Origin: Sanguinoderma infundibulare
Lineage: Eukaryota > Basidiomycota > Agaricomycetes > Polyporales > Polyporaceae
Direction of reading: 5' to 3'
Assembly (NCBI GenBank): GCA_032821775.1
Contig: JAVLRN010000012.1
Location: 2,526,315-2,590,314 of the forward strand
DNA length: 64,000 bases
Position 1 is the first letter of the stretch, and each line of letters begins with the position of its first letter. Made by a program: the position numbers and the translations under genes. Shown piece after piece: positions 34,863 through 46,255 of the stretch. The notes under the pieces were generated by a model, which saw only the letters and a program-made list of their open reading frames with translations, did not search any database and was not told the origin of the DNA.

Positions 34863-35737
34863 CTTGAACACAGGATGATCAGCATTCTTGCTGGGGATCG
34901 GATGTCGCTCGGTTGGTTTGCGGAACTTAATCAACGTTGATTCATAACCGCTACAAGACGAACAGAGACGAGCAGAGCCCGGAGAAGAGCATGGCGGTGG
35001 TCACACAAGTGCTCGGAGCTCGATCATCCTTATCTCGGGAAGATAGCGACGGTAAAAGGGAATAAAGACTCCGATAGTCATCCTTATAAGCGGAGTTCAA
35101 TCGGGGTTCTCCTTGCTTGGCGGCCCACTCGACTCTCGTTACTCGAGTACCAGGTCCTGCCAAAACCACATCTGCTTGCTCCTGTCTGCATCGCTCGTTG
35201 TCTATGCTATGTTTCCGCTGTTGATCCGGTACGTAATAAATAAATTGTTCCAGACGTAAAGCTTTCTGACGTATCCCATGGGGACTATAATTACTGCACC
35301 GGTTGTGAGCATTGGAAACTGTTACACAGCGCGCCCGCGGCTCAAGCGTTTTGTCCTCATCCAAACTATTCCATTTGTCTCCAGCAATAGCAGACAATTA
35401 TAGTCGCCTTGATAAGGACGCTGTTCGTAAGACCCACCATAAGGGTAGTGCCTCCGAATCACCCTTCTTCTAGTATGCTCCTGCCGCAGCGCTTTCCGGT
35501 CCTGCATCCATGGCACCGCCGCCCCGAGTACAACAGTTGCCTCGTGGCTAAGGTACTGAGCCTCTTGTGGCATCGAAGTTGTTGTCTTGTAGCCTTTGTC
35601 GACTTCTCTCGCCCATGAGAAGACAAGAAGTCCACGGACCTCGCATGACTTCGACGCATATACCGTCCGATAGCGAGGCTGTGCGCCACCCTATAAATTA
35701 TTCTTCCATCCGCTATCGTATCTCTACAGAACACCCC
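34863..35737. other. Intergenic / promoter of the 35738 gene
   Basis: No supported gene. The part at 35590-35645 (cgacttctctcgcccatgag, agaagtccacggacctcg) resembles 32115-32165, upstream of the paralogue, so the promoters were duplicated with the genes. A TATA-like ctataaattattc lies at 35691-35703, about 35-45 nt before the start codon; the paralogue has ctataaattgctc at 32271-32283. Confidence 0.5.
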
Positions 35738-36457
35738 ATGCCCCCAACGACACCCAGCTCAATATCGCCACTCTCATACCACGCCTACGAAGCTTCGAGT
35801 CCCAGCATACCCCTTCCCGCATATTCCCCTACGTGCTCTACGAGCGCCCTCCTACGCGATCCCACCGTGCCAGACGTCGAGTCCTCCCGCCACAAGGAAG
35901 TCGACCCAGCGCCGACTAGGGGCCGCATCCGCCGCGCCTGGAAAACCTTCAAATCGCCCGACTGGCGCGTGGACTCCGCGACGTTCGGCGCCGTGGTGTT
36001 CTGCGCGATCTTCCTCGTATGCACCGTCCTGATCTGCTTCGGGCTGAACTTCGCGTTCGTGTACGCCGGCGGACGGATCCTCCACTACACCACGAACATG
36101 GTCCGGACGGACCCCTACTCTTCCCGGGCGATCATTACGCCGGAGTTTGCGCGCGTCGCGTTCGCGGGGAGCGCAATCGTGAATGGGGCCCTCGTGCTCC
36201 TCGTGCCGGCGGTGACGGTTGCCGTCAAGAGCGGGTTTGGAACAGACGCGGCGGCGGTCGCGTGGTGGGGCATGCTCGCGCTGGGGATGCTGGCAGGGAG
36301 TGCGACTGCGGCGGGCTTGGGTATCTTGGTCGTCCCGCCGCATCTGGCGCCGGAGGAACTGAGCGCGGCTCATGCGTTCGCCGCGGGGGGCTTGGGGACG
36401 GTCGTGGTTGGAATCCCGATTTTCGTGTTGGGCGGGACGTTCTTTGTTCTTCCGTGA
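35738..36457 (+). CDS. Four-helix membrane protein, unknown function (paralogue of 32360)
   Basis: Intronless, 239 residues, start MPPTTPSSISPLSYHAYEAS. The N-terminal tail has IPLPAYSPTCSTSALLRDPT and DWRVDSATF. Four hydrophobic segments follow: FGAVVFCAIFLVCTVLICFG, ARVAFAGSAIVNGALVLLVP, WWGMLALGMLAGSATAAGLG and AFAAGGLGTVVVGIPIFVLG. Conserved with 32360: TPxFARVAFAG, GLGxLVVPxHLAP and VVVGIPxF. Function unknown. The pair, their duplicated promoters and the broken copies between them show repeated local duplication. Confidence 0.72.
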   Translation: MPPTTPSSISPLSYHAYEASSPSIPLPAYSPTCSTSALLRDPTVPDVESSRHKEVDPAPTRGRIRRAWKTFKSPDWRVDSATFGAVVFCAIFLVCTVLICFGLNFAFVYAGGRILHYTTNMVRTDPYSSRAIITPEFARVAFAGSAIVNGALVLLVPAVTVAVKSGFGTDAAAVAWWGMLALGMLAGSATAAGLGILVVPPHLAPEELSAAHAFAAGGLGTVVVGIPIFVLGGTFFVLP

Positions 36458-37070
36458 TTGTATGGGTTGTGGTGATCGAGTATGGTATAACGTGCTGCAT
36501 GAGAGAAACTGTGGATGATGCTGCGTACTAAGGAGTATGTACGCGTTGTGCCTGGACCGCCGTTGTACTTTCAATATGATGTCCATGATTTTAGGGGAGA
36601 GTGGGAGGACATGTACGAGTTCGAGGATTGGGGAGAAGTGGCGATCTTTCGATAGCGGTGCGTCCATACTTTCACCACGGTGCGGGCTTCCTTCACCAAC
36701 CATTGTCCAGTGGCAGAATCAACAACGGGGCGGAGCCTCCGGAAACATCAAGCGTGACTTCCGGATTTCCATTCGCTCATGAACCTTTTAAATGTCCCGC
36801 TTCCTTTGGTACGCCAAGTCTGAACACTTCCTCCTCAGAAAACACGAAGATCGCCCCTTGAAACGATCTGGACATACCATCATGCTCGCTCGCTATATCT
36901 ACACACTTGTAATGCGGCCACTTGCCTCTTGATAGCGGACGTAAACCTTCTCAATTTCGATGCATGGCTACCTAACTTAGGGAATCTAACGTCTGCGGCC
37001 ACGACTAACAACTACAAGACGCTATGCTACATAACAAACCTGACATCCACTCGTACACGTTGGAACCGAT
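36458..37070. other. Intergenic
   Basis: No gene seen on either strand. It separates the convergent 3' ends of the membrane-protein gene and tRNase Z. Confidence 0.5.
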
Positions 37071-40028
37071 CTAAGAACCAGCCCCTCCGCGACCTCTCCG
37101 ATCGCGTTCCTCACCTGTCCTCGACCTCCTCTCTCGATCGCCGTGGTACCTGCCCTTTCCAGACGCTGGACTGTGGGCACGCCGGCCACCACCACCAGCA
37201 CCATCAGCACCACCACTGCCACTGCTGAATCCCCTGCGCGGTTCACCGCTGCGTCCCCGGCCGCGCCCATCGTCCCACCATCGTCCCGATCCAGACCCAC
37301 TCGGAGGACTGTCGGTCGTCGGTGCCCTCCGTTTCTTCTCGCTTCTACCACCGTTCGCACTAACCCGCTGACGCACTGCGTCCAATTCCTCTCGAGCGCT
37401 CCGAGTCGTCGCGGATCCAGTCGTCGCAGCGACGACCGTCCCCCCATCCTCCTCCGAGGCGGACACTTCCATAGACGTCTCGAACTCGCCAGCATCCCCT
37501 GCCACCTCCCGCGCCCTCATCCCGACATCCTCCAAGTCCATTTGGGCGTAGCTCCTCGTTCCAAACTCGGACGCCGACGCCGACGTCGACGATGCGGCCG
37601 TAAACCCGTCTGTCACCGTCGTCCCCATACGCACGACGGCCCTCGCCTGCCGCGAGACATCGACCGCGTCGACGTCCGTGACCAGGCGCCGCTCGTTCGG
37701 CGGGATCGAGACCGTCAGGAAATCCCAAGCCGCTTGGACGTACGGCTGCATCCGCCGCTTCGGATTCCACGCCTCCGCCGCCTGACGCTCGATCTCGCGC
37801 ATGCACGAGATCCGGAACTGGTTGCGCCCGCCGTGATACTGGTTGTGCTCCATGTCGGGCGCCGGGAACCTGCCCGATTCCACTCCATCAGCACCGTTTC
37901 TGCCAAGCTATTTCAAGTAAAACTTCGATGCTCGAAAGACGTGCCGACGAGTAAAGTACAAGCTGACGGACCCAGGGAGGCTCAAAAGGTTCTAATGACC
38001 CACCTAGCACCGATGTGGTTCATGACCAGCCTCTCCGCAGCGATGGCCCTCGCGAACGCACCCGCCATCGCCGGCGTGCTGTGGCCCCGCAGGACCGCTT
38101 TCTCCGTGACGCTCTCGTGGGTCCGGTTCTTCCCCGTCCTTTGCTGCGAGTCTACGTGAGGCGGGAGGTACGCGTCCGTCGCTTCATGAACGAGTAGCGT
38201 GACGGGTACCCGGACACGGACCTCGTTGTCGTGGGGGATGATGACAGGAAGGACCGAGAAGTCGATGTGCGGCGAAGACCAAGACGATGTCGACGCGAGG
38301 GGATCAGAGGTCGAGGGTTTGGATGAGGACGGGGCAGAAGGGGCCCCATCAACGTGGACGAGGGGTATGATGGTGGAAGGGTCGTAGGTGTCGCCGAGGA
38401 TGACCAACTTGCGGGGCAAGGGTGATTCAGGCGTTAGGTAGCGGGGAATCTCGCGAATGATATAGCCAATACACGGGTCTGTATATGCATACGTGCGGGT
38501 GAGCTTGGTCTTAGTCGAAACTAGTACGGCAATGTTCAGAGGGCGTACCTCGATGTTGGATCGGCCCCGCATCTACGACTGCGCCCCAGTTACCGTGGGC
38601 CTGCTTCAGCGTCACATCCACAATCCCTCTCCAGAAGCCTTGCTCGTCGCACCAGATATCACGTCCGACGCATTCGCTGTCACGTCGGATGTCCGCCTCG
38701 TCTACGCCTTCTTCGTCAGGCCCAACATCCGCGGAAACGGACGGTTGCTCTCCTGCAAACAAGAGCTCGTGGACGACGTACGAGAACTCAGAATGGGTGT
38801 GTGTCATGTGCCACAACATCCGTACCATGCGGCGAATTCCCCGCGGACCGAAGATCTCGACGCGCGGAGAGCGTTTGTTGGGAGGTGGGACCTTGGCGAA
38901 GACTGTACTGGGAGGTTTGGGTATGCCGAGGGCGTTACGGAGGAAAGTCAAGATGCCCATGGTGTGGTCCGCTGTGAAAGCATTTAGCGAAGAGAGGGCG
39001 AGGATGAGGAAAGTGTTTAAACAGCGTCGCACTCTCAAGGTTCGGAGCACGCCGCAGGCACGACCAGTGCGTGTCCGAGAAACCAGGAGGCGGCACGCAT
39101 AAGTGCACGTCGAACAATGAGGACGAGTTTGATACACCGTAATCAGCAAAAGATCTTGCAATGGACACGAACCGCATGGCAGTACTTTTCATGAGCGTCG
39201 TGGTGTTGCCATTCGCCATGTTGCACCAGGCCTCACGCTGGATGCGGTAACCAATGGCCGTACGTCTCATTCTGATAGAAGCGGTTCGGAAAGATGATGT
39301 GCGCCACTCGAGAGTGCACGAAGGACGGCTAATCGCTCGCCTGCAGCACAAGTACTGGGCCAAACATGCGCGAGTGGCACAGCGAACGCAGCCCTCCATG
39401 CCCGTCGCTGGTAACTTATGGGCCCGAGTGCGAGTTTCATGGGGAGCGCAAGACCAAAGGTTCAATCGCGCAACAGAACAGGTCCAGCGCAGGAAGAAAG
39501 AAGGTGCAAAAAGCGGGGAAAGGCCAAAGGAAACACAGGTGCTCACCATGCATGTGCGTGATAAAAATCTTGGTGACCTGGCCGACCCGCAGCCTCTGCT
39601 GTCCGGGACGGTAGGGCTGCCTTTCAAACTGGCGCACGGTCCCCTCAGCGCAATCGACCACTGCCGGTGCAGGTCAGCGTGCAGGTTGAAGGAGCAGGCG
39701 AGCTTGGTGAAAGCGACATTTGGATGGGTTACTACGCACTCCAAAGCTGGCCGTTCCCAAACGGTTCGACGACGAGACTGGAGCAATTGCGCGTTTCCGT
39801 CGGGCCTCCGCCCGAGGTCGTTCCGATGAAGTGCACTGAGATGTTCTGGGACATGTCGCAATTGGAGGGCGAGAAGTTGCGGCGGCGGGGTTGGTAAATG
39901 CGCGGCAGGCGAGAGAATAGACAGGTTTGGGCCGACTCAAAGAGGGTGGGGACTCGGAGGACGAAGGATGCTGGCAAGCACTTGGAAGACGGAGTACGAG
40001 ATGCAGTACGGAGGACAGAAAGTAGCAT
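37071..40028 (-). CDS. tRNase Z (ribonuclease Z), with mitochondrial-type leader
   Basis: Removes the 3' trailer of tRNA precursors. Proposed exons (minus): 40028-39740, 39660-39547, 38971-38549, 38478-38004 and 37869-37071. Their summed length is 2100 nt, an exact 700 codons. Exon 1 has a basic, Ser/Arg-rich leader (MLLSVLRTASRTPSS, RIYQPRRRNFSPS) and then the start of the metallo-beta-lactamase fold, SVHFIGTTSGGGPTETRNCS. The zinc motif is formed across the 575-nt intron: THMH + ADH gives HMHADH. Downstream are GPRGIRRMVRMLW, DPCIGYIIREIP, LVILGDTYDPS, LLVHEATDAYLP, LRGHSTPAMAGAFA and MNHIGAR/FPAP. The length after FPAP is unusual: an EIERQAAEAW segment, then a Ser/Gly/Arg-rich tail ending in RG repeats. 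An internal Met before SQNISVHF could give a non-mitochondrial form. Confidence 0.88.
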
Positions 40029-40281
40029 AGCGTCTGAGCGAGTCCGGCCATTCTCGCTACCGGCGACCAGGCCAAGACCGAGTCAAGGTCACTGCGGTCG
40101 TCGATGACGCCCCATACCGGCCAATCGGCCCGGTTCGACCACTAACGGCTGGAAGTTGCGTGAGTTGCGTGTATGCTAGCTACTGATACACTGTGAATCT
40201 TGTAAGGTCATTCCGGCCGTGTTCGCCTCGCACTCTGTGAAAGCCGAACGCTCGCACCCATGGCACCCACACCACGAGCAC

Positions 40282-41562
40282 TCACAAGTTCAATAACCGT
40301 CTCTCCCACTGCCACACCGCGAAACTAACGGCAGTCATCGGCACGACTTTCAGGTATCCGATCGACAGCCCGACGTAGAATCCCCTCCACCCGCTCGCCC
40401 TCCAAATACTCCGCGCCGTCTCACCCCACCGCAGCCACCGGTCGGGTTGCGTCAGCCCTCCGACCTGCATCCTCCGTCTGACGATCTCGAATGGGTACGA
40501 GACAGTCTGGGCGAGCGCGCCTGAGACAGCCCCGATGGACAAGTCGGCGAGAGGGCCTGGTGCCTTGCCAGTGTGGACCAGGCGCGAGCGGAGGAAGCCC
40601 CAGAAGAGGAAGGACGTGCCCGCGTACGGGATCATACCCGCCATGGTGACCGTGAAGCCGCGGTAGAACTTGAGGATCGGGAAGCGCGAGAAGAGCGTCA
40701 TCGTTGCCTGTTCTGTGGCCGAAGCGGCAGATAGGGGGGCAGATGGGTGCGAGGAGGCTGGTCCGGAACCTTCAGAATATATACGACGCATGGCGAAGAG
40801 GAAAGACGGTCGCTGGTCGGCCGACCGGGATGAGTAGTGGGTGGCGTACGCCATTCTGACTCGGATGAGCTCGAGAGGGTAGGTGAAGAACACGGAGGTG
40901 ATGCCTGCGCCCGAGCTGGACGATCAAAACGCGGAAGGTAAAGAGACGATGGGTGAAAATGACGTACCGGAGACCGCGCCTGCCGTGAAGCGACGCAAGT
41001 TTGTCTGGCTCTCGCGCGTCGGCATGAGTAACTGAAAGGGGATGATTGGTCATGGGAGCAAGAGGGGAAGAAAAGGTACGTGCAGGTTCGATTTGGTCGT
41101 ATGTCATGAACTTGATGGCAGCGTAGGGAGCGATGCGCAATAGGGTGGCGGAATGGCCCTGCAGGAGGCCTCGGACGCCGTTCTGGTGGTAGATCTGGGC
41201 GACAGCGCGGAACGCCCCGCTCCACGTTCCTACGCATCGCGTCCAACAGTCAGCGTGTGTGCACGCGACGTCCGCCGAATGAAAAGAGAGGGGAGGTAAA
41301 GGTCACGTACCGGCATACTTCTGAAAGTCGGGGTTCGATGCCTGGAAGAGAATCTTGATTCTGTCGAGCGGTGCGACGACCGTCTTCGCCTGAACACACG
41401 ACAGGTCAAGAAACGGCGCATGCGCATATCCGGGAGCGCATGGGGAACGACAGCCAGAGAAGGAAGAAGACGTACGACACAACCGGCGACGCCGCCCGCG
41501 AGGCCCGAGCGAAGCACGTAGTTGAGGCTCTGCCTGTCTTGCGCGGATCCATCGGAGAGCAT
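40282..41562 (-). CDS. Mitochondrial carrier family protein (CoA carrier/Leu5-SLC25A42-like)
   Basis: Inner-membrane solute carrier with three repeats. Carrier signatures are visible as PLDRIK (about 41365), PLELIRVRM (about 40860-40885) and PFEIVRRRM (about 40470-40495). The N-terminal exon from 41562 reads [17 protein letters not shown]. Following exons give [25 protein letters not shown] and [12 protein letters not shown], then the large last exon with [20 protein letters not shown] and [20 protein letters not shown]. The long loop after [10 protein letters not shown] and the IKFMTYDQ block fit the yeast Leu5 / Graves-disease-carrier group, which imports coenzyme A. The substrate is inferred from family resemblance only. 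It lies head-to-tail with tRNase Z, 253 bp apart. Confidence 0.82.
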
Positions 41563-41945
41563 TCGAAAGAGTCGAGCCTGTCTAGTTCATGCAGCCACTT
41601 GAAGTCCTCCGGCGATGATTTTCCAGCGAACGCAGGGCCAGTGAGAGGTCTAGAAGAGCACAGTGCGGGGTACGAAGCAAGCAGATGCGGGGCCCCAGAG
41701 AGATGTGAATATATGCGTCGCGGGACTCGGAGTAATCGTCAGTCGGAAACACTCTCCCGACGGCGCTCGCTGCAAGCTCCGGTCATGACTTCTCTTAAGG
41801 GAGGCACGTGAGCGCTCAGCGCGTCGCGTTCGCGTTTGGCGCTTGTTCCCCGTCGGCTCGCAGAGGCAGACGACGAGCCTCTTTGCTTCATACCGCCACC
41901 ACCTCCTCAGCTCCTGTTGATACCCCACATTCACTCCTATCAATC
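41563..41945. promoter_or_regulatory. Divergent promoter between the carrier and HOP2
   Basis: The 383 bp between the start codons of two genes transcribed away from each other must hold both promoters. CT-rich leader sequence (cgccaccacctcctcagctc) precedes the HOP2 start. No TATA box is obvious. Confidence 0.45.
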
Positions 41946-43841
41946 ATGGCCACTAAAACGAAAGCCTCCGATGCCAAAGTCCCTGTGCTCAAAGGAAAAG
42001 AAGGTCCGTGCGATGCAGCTTCCTATTCGCAAACGCATGTACCCACACCCACCCCAGCCGAAGACAAAATCCTCGACTACATGAAAAGGGTAAGAATCAG
42101 TCGCATATACCCACTTTCTCCGCCCAACCCAACTGATGCACTCCCTCTCCAGATGAATCGTCCCTTCGGCGCCGTAGATGTTTCCGCAAACCTCAAGGGC
42201 GCCGTTCCCAAGGCCGCTGCCCAGAAGATTCTCGTCGCCCTCGCAGACCGTGGCGACCTTGTCCAGAAAACATGTGGTCAGTATATTCTATTGGTCTCCA
42301 GTCCGATGCACGTACGAGCTCCCGTCGAACGTTTGGAGGCGAACTGCTTGAACTCGGTGCATCGCTTTCGTTCCCTAAACCCGCATGACCGAATGCGTGC
42401 GTTGGTTCGTGGTGTCGTGCGCATACAGTGGATCCCGGCGAGAACCTTACCTCTGCCAGCCTTGAGTGCATGAAGTTAGGCTTGAAGAGCGTGCAAGGGA
42501 CACGAGGAACTGTTCGGTTGTCCTCACTTGCACTGTTGCGATCGAACCGGTCTTCGCAGCATTTCTCGTCCAGCCACTCCCGTGTAGTATGCACACATGT
42601 TGTTGCGGGAGGTAAGTCGGGACCCGATCGTGCTTCGGGATATATTGGCGTTGAACACGCCTCAAGCACATCGCTTGAAGATGTACAATGCGTTCGGTGT
42701 CTGTGCCGGAGCGTATCGCCCGTACGCTAAACGAGTTCCCATCCATCGTTTCGTGTACCGGTATTGAGATATCGAGATGAGGACCGTTCAGGGACCGTTA
42801 GTTTGGCCTGTAACGTTGCATCGTTTGAATGCGGTCGTCCGCAAATACTCAAATGTTCTGTGAGCACCGTCTCTGCGACTTGGGAACGGCAATATCATCG
42901 CGTACCTCAGCCGTGGGCGTGAGGCACGAATCATAACGTACACAAATTGATCCATATTCATGGAGGCATTCCTGTGGTACCTAAGTGGCTGATATCGGAG
43001 TCACTGGCTCAAGATACTTGCTTACGCGCGTACCGTCAGGCAAGACGACGTTCTTTGTCGCCAATCAAGCTAACCTCGAGGACATGCCTGCGGAGAAGCT
43101 GGCTGGGCTAGAAAGTGAACACAAGAAGATGGAGGAAGCCAACAAACAGCTGGCTGCAGAGATGAAGATGCTCAGTGCCGGTGCGTCGAGAGCTTGTCGT
43201 GTCTCACTCGGAAACGCCGACGGAGCTAATAATAGCGGGGCAGAGGTCGCGAAATTGAAGAATACGCCAACGGACGAGGAGCTGACGTTCGAAATCGGAA
43301 AGGTCGCAGACGCGGTAAGTATATTGTGGTCGGTTCGCTCTGCGTCAACAGCGGCGGGTCTGCAAGCCGCCTCAACCATACAGGAGGTCGCGAAGTGTCG
43401 ATGAAAATGATTGCTGACCTGATGGCTGTGCACTGTCAATTTAACTTGCGGGCGGGCGACGACTTGCAGATCGAGAAGGCACGAACGCACCTGGAGCCGC
43501 TGCGAGCGGGAACGCGGCTGGTATCAGCAGAAGAAGGTGAACAGCTGGAGAAGGAGTGGACTCGATGGAAGAACGAATGGAACCGAAGGCGGAAGATATT
43601 TACCACGTCCGTGTTGGGTTCCATCCCATCACGATTTGGCAGGCGCCGTCACATCTGACAATCAGAAATGGTTCCTTACTCGGACAGGTTCTGGTCCCTC
43701 GTCACGGACGCGCTGACGCCTCAGCAAGCGACAGAGCTCGGGGACGATCTAGGAATAGAACATGACACGGCCGAGCACGGGGCGTTGCAGAAGGGGCCGC
43801 TGTGCACGAGCGGGAGCGTGCTGGGAAAGAGACGGAGATGA
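41946..43841 (+). CDS. HOP2/PSMC3IP-type meiotic recombination protein
   Basis: Forms a complex with Mnd1 and stimulates Dmc1/Rad51 strand invasion in meiosis. Exon 1 (41946-42003) MATKTKASDAKVPVLKGKE; exon 2 AEDKILDYMKR; exon 3 (42153-42276) MNRPFGAVDVSANLKGAVPK and AAQKILVALADRGDLVQK, the winged-helix DNA-binding domain. Exon 4 from 43040 gives GKTTFFVANQANLEDMP and a coiled coil EHKKMEEANKQLAAEMKML. Later exons give NTPTDEELTFEIGKVADA, GEQLEKEWTRWKNEWNRRRK and FWSLVTDALTPQQATELGDD, ending GKRRR. The intron 42277-43039 is 763 nt, about ten times longer than its neighbours. The donor gtcagt and acceptor cgtcag join as Thr-Cys-Gly-Lys, which fits the family. Confidence 0.85.
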
Positions 43842-43977
43842 GCTGGGTGCGTGAGCGGTGCTGTCTCAGTGTCTGTCGTCGCTCGTCTTGTGCGTGCAGC
43901 GACTGGTGTGGGCGAGGCAGGCCGTGGGCGCTGCGACTTGACGGGGACGGGCACACGTGGGAGTGGTCCGTGCGGAG

Positions 43978-43988
43978 GCTATATATGG
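43978..43988 (+). promoter_or_regulatory. TATA-like box of the glycoprotein gene
   Basis: ctatatatgg lies about 170 bp upstream of the start codon at 44157 in an otherwise GC-rich stretch, and a CT-rich leader follows (ctcgctggcaaccactctttcctcc). Position and sequence are suggestive only. Confidence 0.4.
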
Positions 43989-44156
43989 CGAGGAACATGA
44001 AGCGTCGCGAGGGAGGCCGGCTATTTGCGGAGTGGGAAAGCAACGGACGGTATTTAGAGCGTTGTAGTCGCACCCTCGCTGGCAACCACTCTTTCCTCCT
44101 CCACGTCCTTCGCTCTCCGGGCCTTTCCTTCGGCCGTCCCTACGTCCCGTCTCGCA

Positions 44157-45508
44157 ATGTCTCCAGTCGCTCTTTCAGCTCTTGTCGCCATCGCGGCCGC
44201 GTCCTCCCGCGTTCTCGCACAGTCCACTACTTCTTCAGCTATTGTTCCCCTTGCCTCTAAGCACTTCTCATACCCCGACGGTATTGTGAGTACATCTTAC
44301 TTCTCAACAGTCATCCCTGCACCGCCCATGTCGCCCACATCACGTTGAGTGGTGTGTGTAAAAGACGACCGCTTTCACATGGATGTTAATCGCATTCGTT
44401 TCGTTCACAGCCCTACCAGGCCGATCCTGACAACGGCGTCCGTGGAACCCAGCAAGGTTACAACCTTTGCAACTCCACCACGGAGGGCCAGTCCTCGCTC
44501 TGCCAGACGTCTTTCCTCAACCACCTCGACGACTTCTGTCTCTGGGCCCCCCCAACGCCAAACCAGACCATTGGTGACACCGAGGGCGAGGAGGTCGCCT
44601 GGTGCACCAAGAAGGGTCGTGGTACCCGTCTCATCCCCGAAGGTGCCCTCACCGGTGTTCAGTTCATGAAGACTCCCGGTTACCTCCAGGTCGTCGGTTT
44701 CATCGACCAGACCAAGATCAACCTCCAGTCGGACGACGGTGGAGGAGAGCTCGACCCGCACGGTGCCGATCTTGTGAGTCCTTGCTAACTCGGGCCGGTT
44801 TTCTTTTTCTTATCTTGCACATAGCGTGGCAACCCTCTCGGTGGCCTCGTTTACTCGAATGGTTTCGCGAGTAACAACGGGAACAACAACACCTTCCAGC
44901 AAGTGATCGAGTGGCACAAGTGCGTAATTTCCTTCGTCTCGCGTTGATAAGAGTCGGTCTTGATCAATAGATGCAGCTTCATGGGCTCGAACTCGTTCTG
45001 CTTCAAGGTGTGCGACCCCGCCGGTCCCAACCCCGCCGACCTTTGCCAGCACATCTTCGACCGCATCGGTGTGTCGTACAACTGCCCGAGCGCGGCTCAG
45101 AACGGCACGTTCGAATACTGCGAGGGTGACAACCAGGACCCCCCTGGTGTATACACTTCGAACGGCGCGGTTGTGACTTACACCCAGCCTCCCGAGTCGC
45201 TCGGCGTTATCACCTCGATGCCTTACACGCCCAAGATCCCCGCTTCCTCTAACTGCGTCCCGCTGGCGTCGGCTGCGCTGTTCACCGACCTCGCGGCGGT
45301 GACGGGTAGCGCGGCGGCGACGGCTTCCGGATCCGCGGCTGCTACCGCAACTGGGAGCCGCGCTGGTACGACTGGTTCGGCGACTCGCTCTGGCTCGGCG
45401 TCGACGGCGACCTCGACTGGTGCCGCTGGCAACGGTGCTGGCGCGCTGGGGGTGTCGGTGGTGTCGACGTTGGCTGGTGTTTTGGCCGCGGTCGCGTTCC
45501 TTGCTTGA
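44157..45508 (+). CDS. Secreted GPI-anchored protein (macrofage activating glycoprotein family)
   Basis: Signal peptide MSPVALSALVAIAAASSRVL with cleavage near LAQS. Four exons with short introns (44287-44410, about 44775-44825, about 44920-44970). The mature part matches the basidiomycete 'macrofage activating glyco protein' family: GVRGTQQGYNLCNSTTEGQS, LCQTSFLNHLDDFCLWAPP, GDTEGEEVAWCTKKGRGTRL, TPGYLQVVGFIDQTKINL, GGELDPHGADLRGNPLGGLV, CDPAGPNPADLCQHIFDRIG and TYTQPPESLG. Cysteines are paired as in the family and there are several N-glycosylation sequons. The Ser/Thr/Ala/Gly-rich tail (SAAATASGSAAATATGS) ends with a hydrophobic segment without a charged end (SVVSTLAGVLAAVAFLA), a GPI-attachment signal. 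A cell-wall role is likely; the molecular activity is unknown. Confidence 0.87.
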
Positions 45509-46255
45509 TGTCATTGACTGTTCTCATTCACGATTCTCATGAACGGACTATTGACGTGAACGGCGAGGGGTGACTATCATAGGGATCGTGTTCGTAGCTG
45601 TTTAGCTGAAAGATCATCGCTTTCGAACATACTCGTCGACCTACAAATAATTGTAGCGCACGGACTACTATTACATCACTGTTTGGTCGAGAAAACATAC
45701 CCGTCTGCTCAGTTCATCGTAATACCATTTCCTGGATTGTTCGATATCGGAACTGTTTGGTGTGAGTGAGACAAGTGAGGCGGTGACGTATTGGTCCGCT
45801 CGCCGACGATGTATGCGTTGTCGCTGTCTGATTCTGGCCGTCATCTTGATCATTTGGGTGCGGGTGGTCGTATCGTTTTCGAATTCGTCATGATGCCGCT
45901 ATGAATCACAAGGAGGGAGGCTGTGAGGAGACGGTGTAATATTGCCGCTGCAATGATACAATGTTGTGCACATATGTACTTATATTCAGCGATACGAGGA
46001 TGCCCGGTGTGATGAAACGGATGCTATAGAGAGCGAATGATGGATTGTGGATGGTTGTGAGCAGGGGCAGTTGCATCACGCTGACGGTGACCGGGCGGGC
46101 GTGCGCCGGGCGCAAGTTGGAGGGATCCGTCAGGAGCCGCGCCCCGGTCCTCTTCCTCTACCGAATCCACTCGTCTCCGTCCCCCCTCTCCCCTCCTCGC
46201 CGTTCTCTCCTCGGTTCTTCGCCACGGCTCGCACGAGAACTGCTTGCGACAGGAC
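45509..46255. other. Intergenic / PSD promoter
   Basis: No gene supported. The last ~100 bp before 46256 are C/T-rich (ctccgtcccccctctcccct), consistent with a promoter and leader. Confidence 0.5.

Noticed and set aside
37131..38159. Separate gene for the 270-codon frame at 37071-37883
   Set aside because: It joins in frame to the tRNase Z exon (HIGAR/FPAP) through a GT-AG intron at 37870-38003, so it is the last exon of that gene.
38689..39102. Plus-strand frames across the tRNase Z gene
   Set aside because: Antisense shadows; the minus-strand exon set sums to an exact codon number and holds all tRNase Z motifs.
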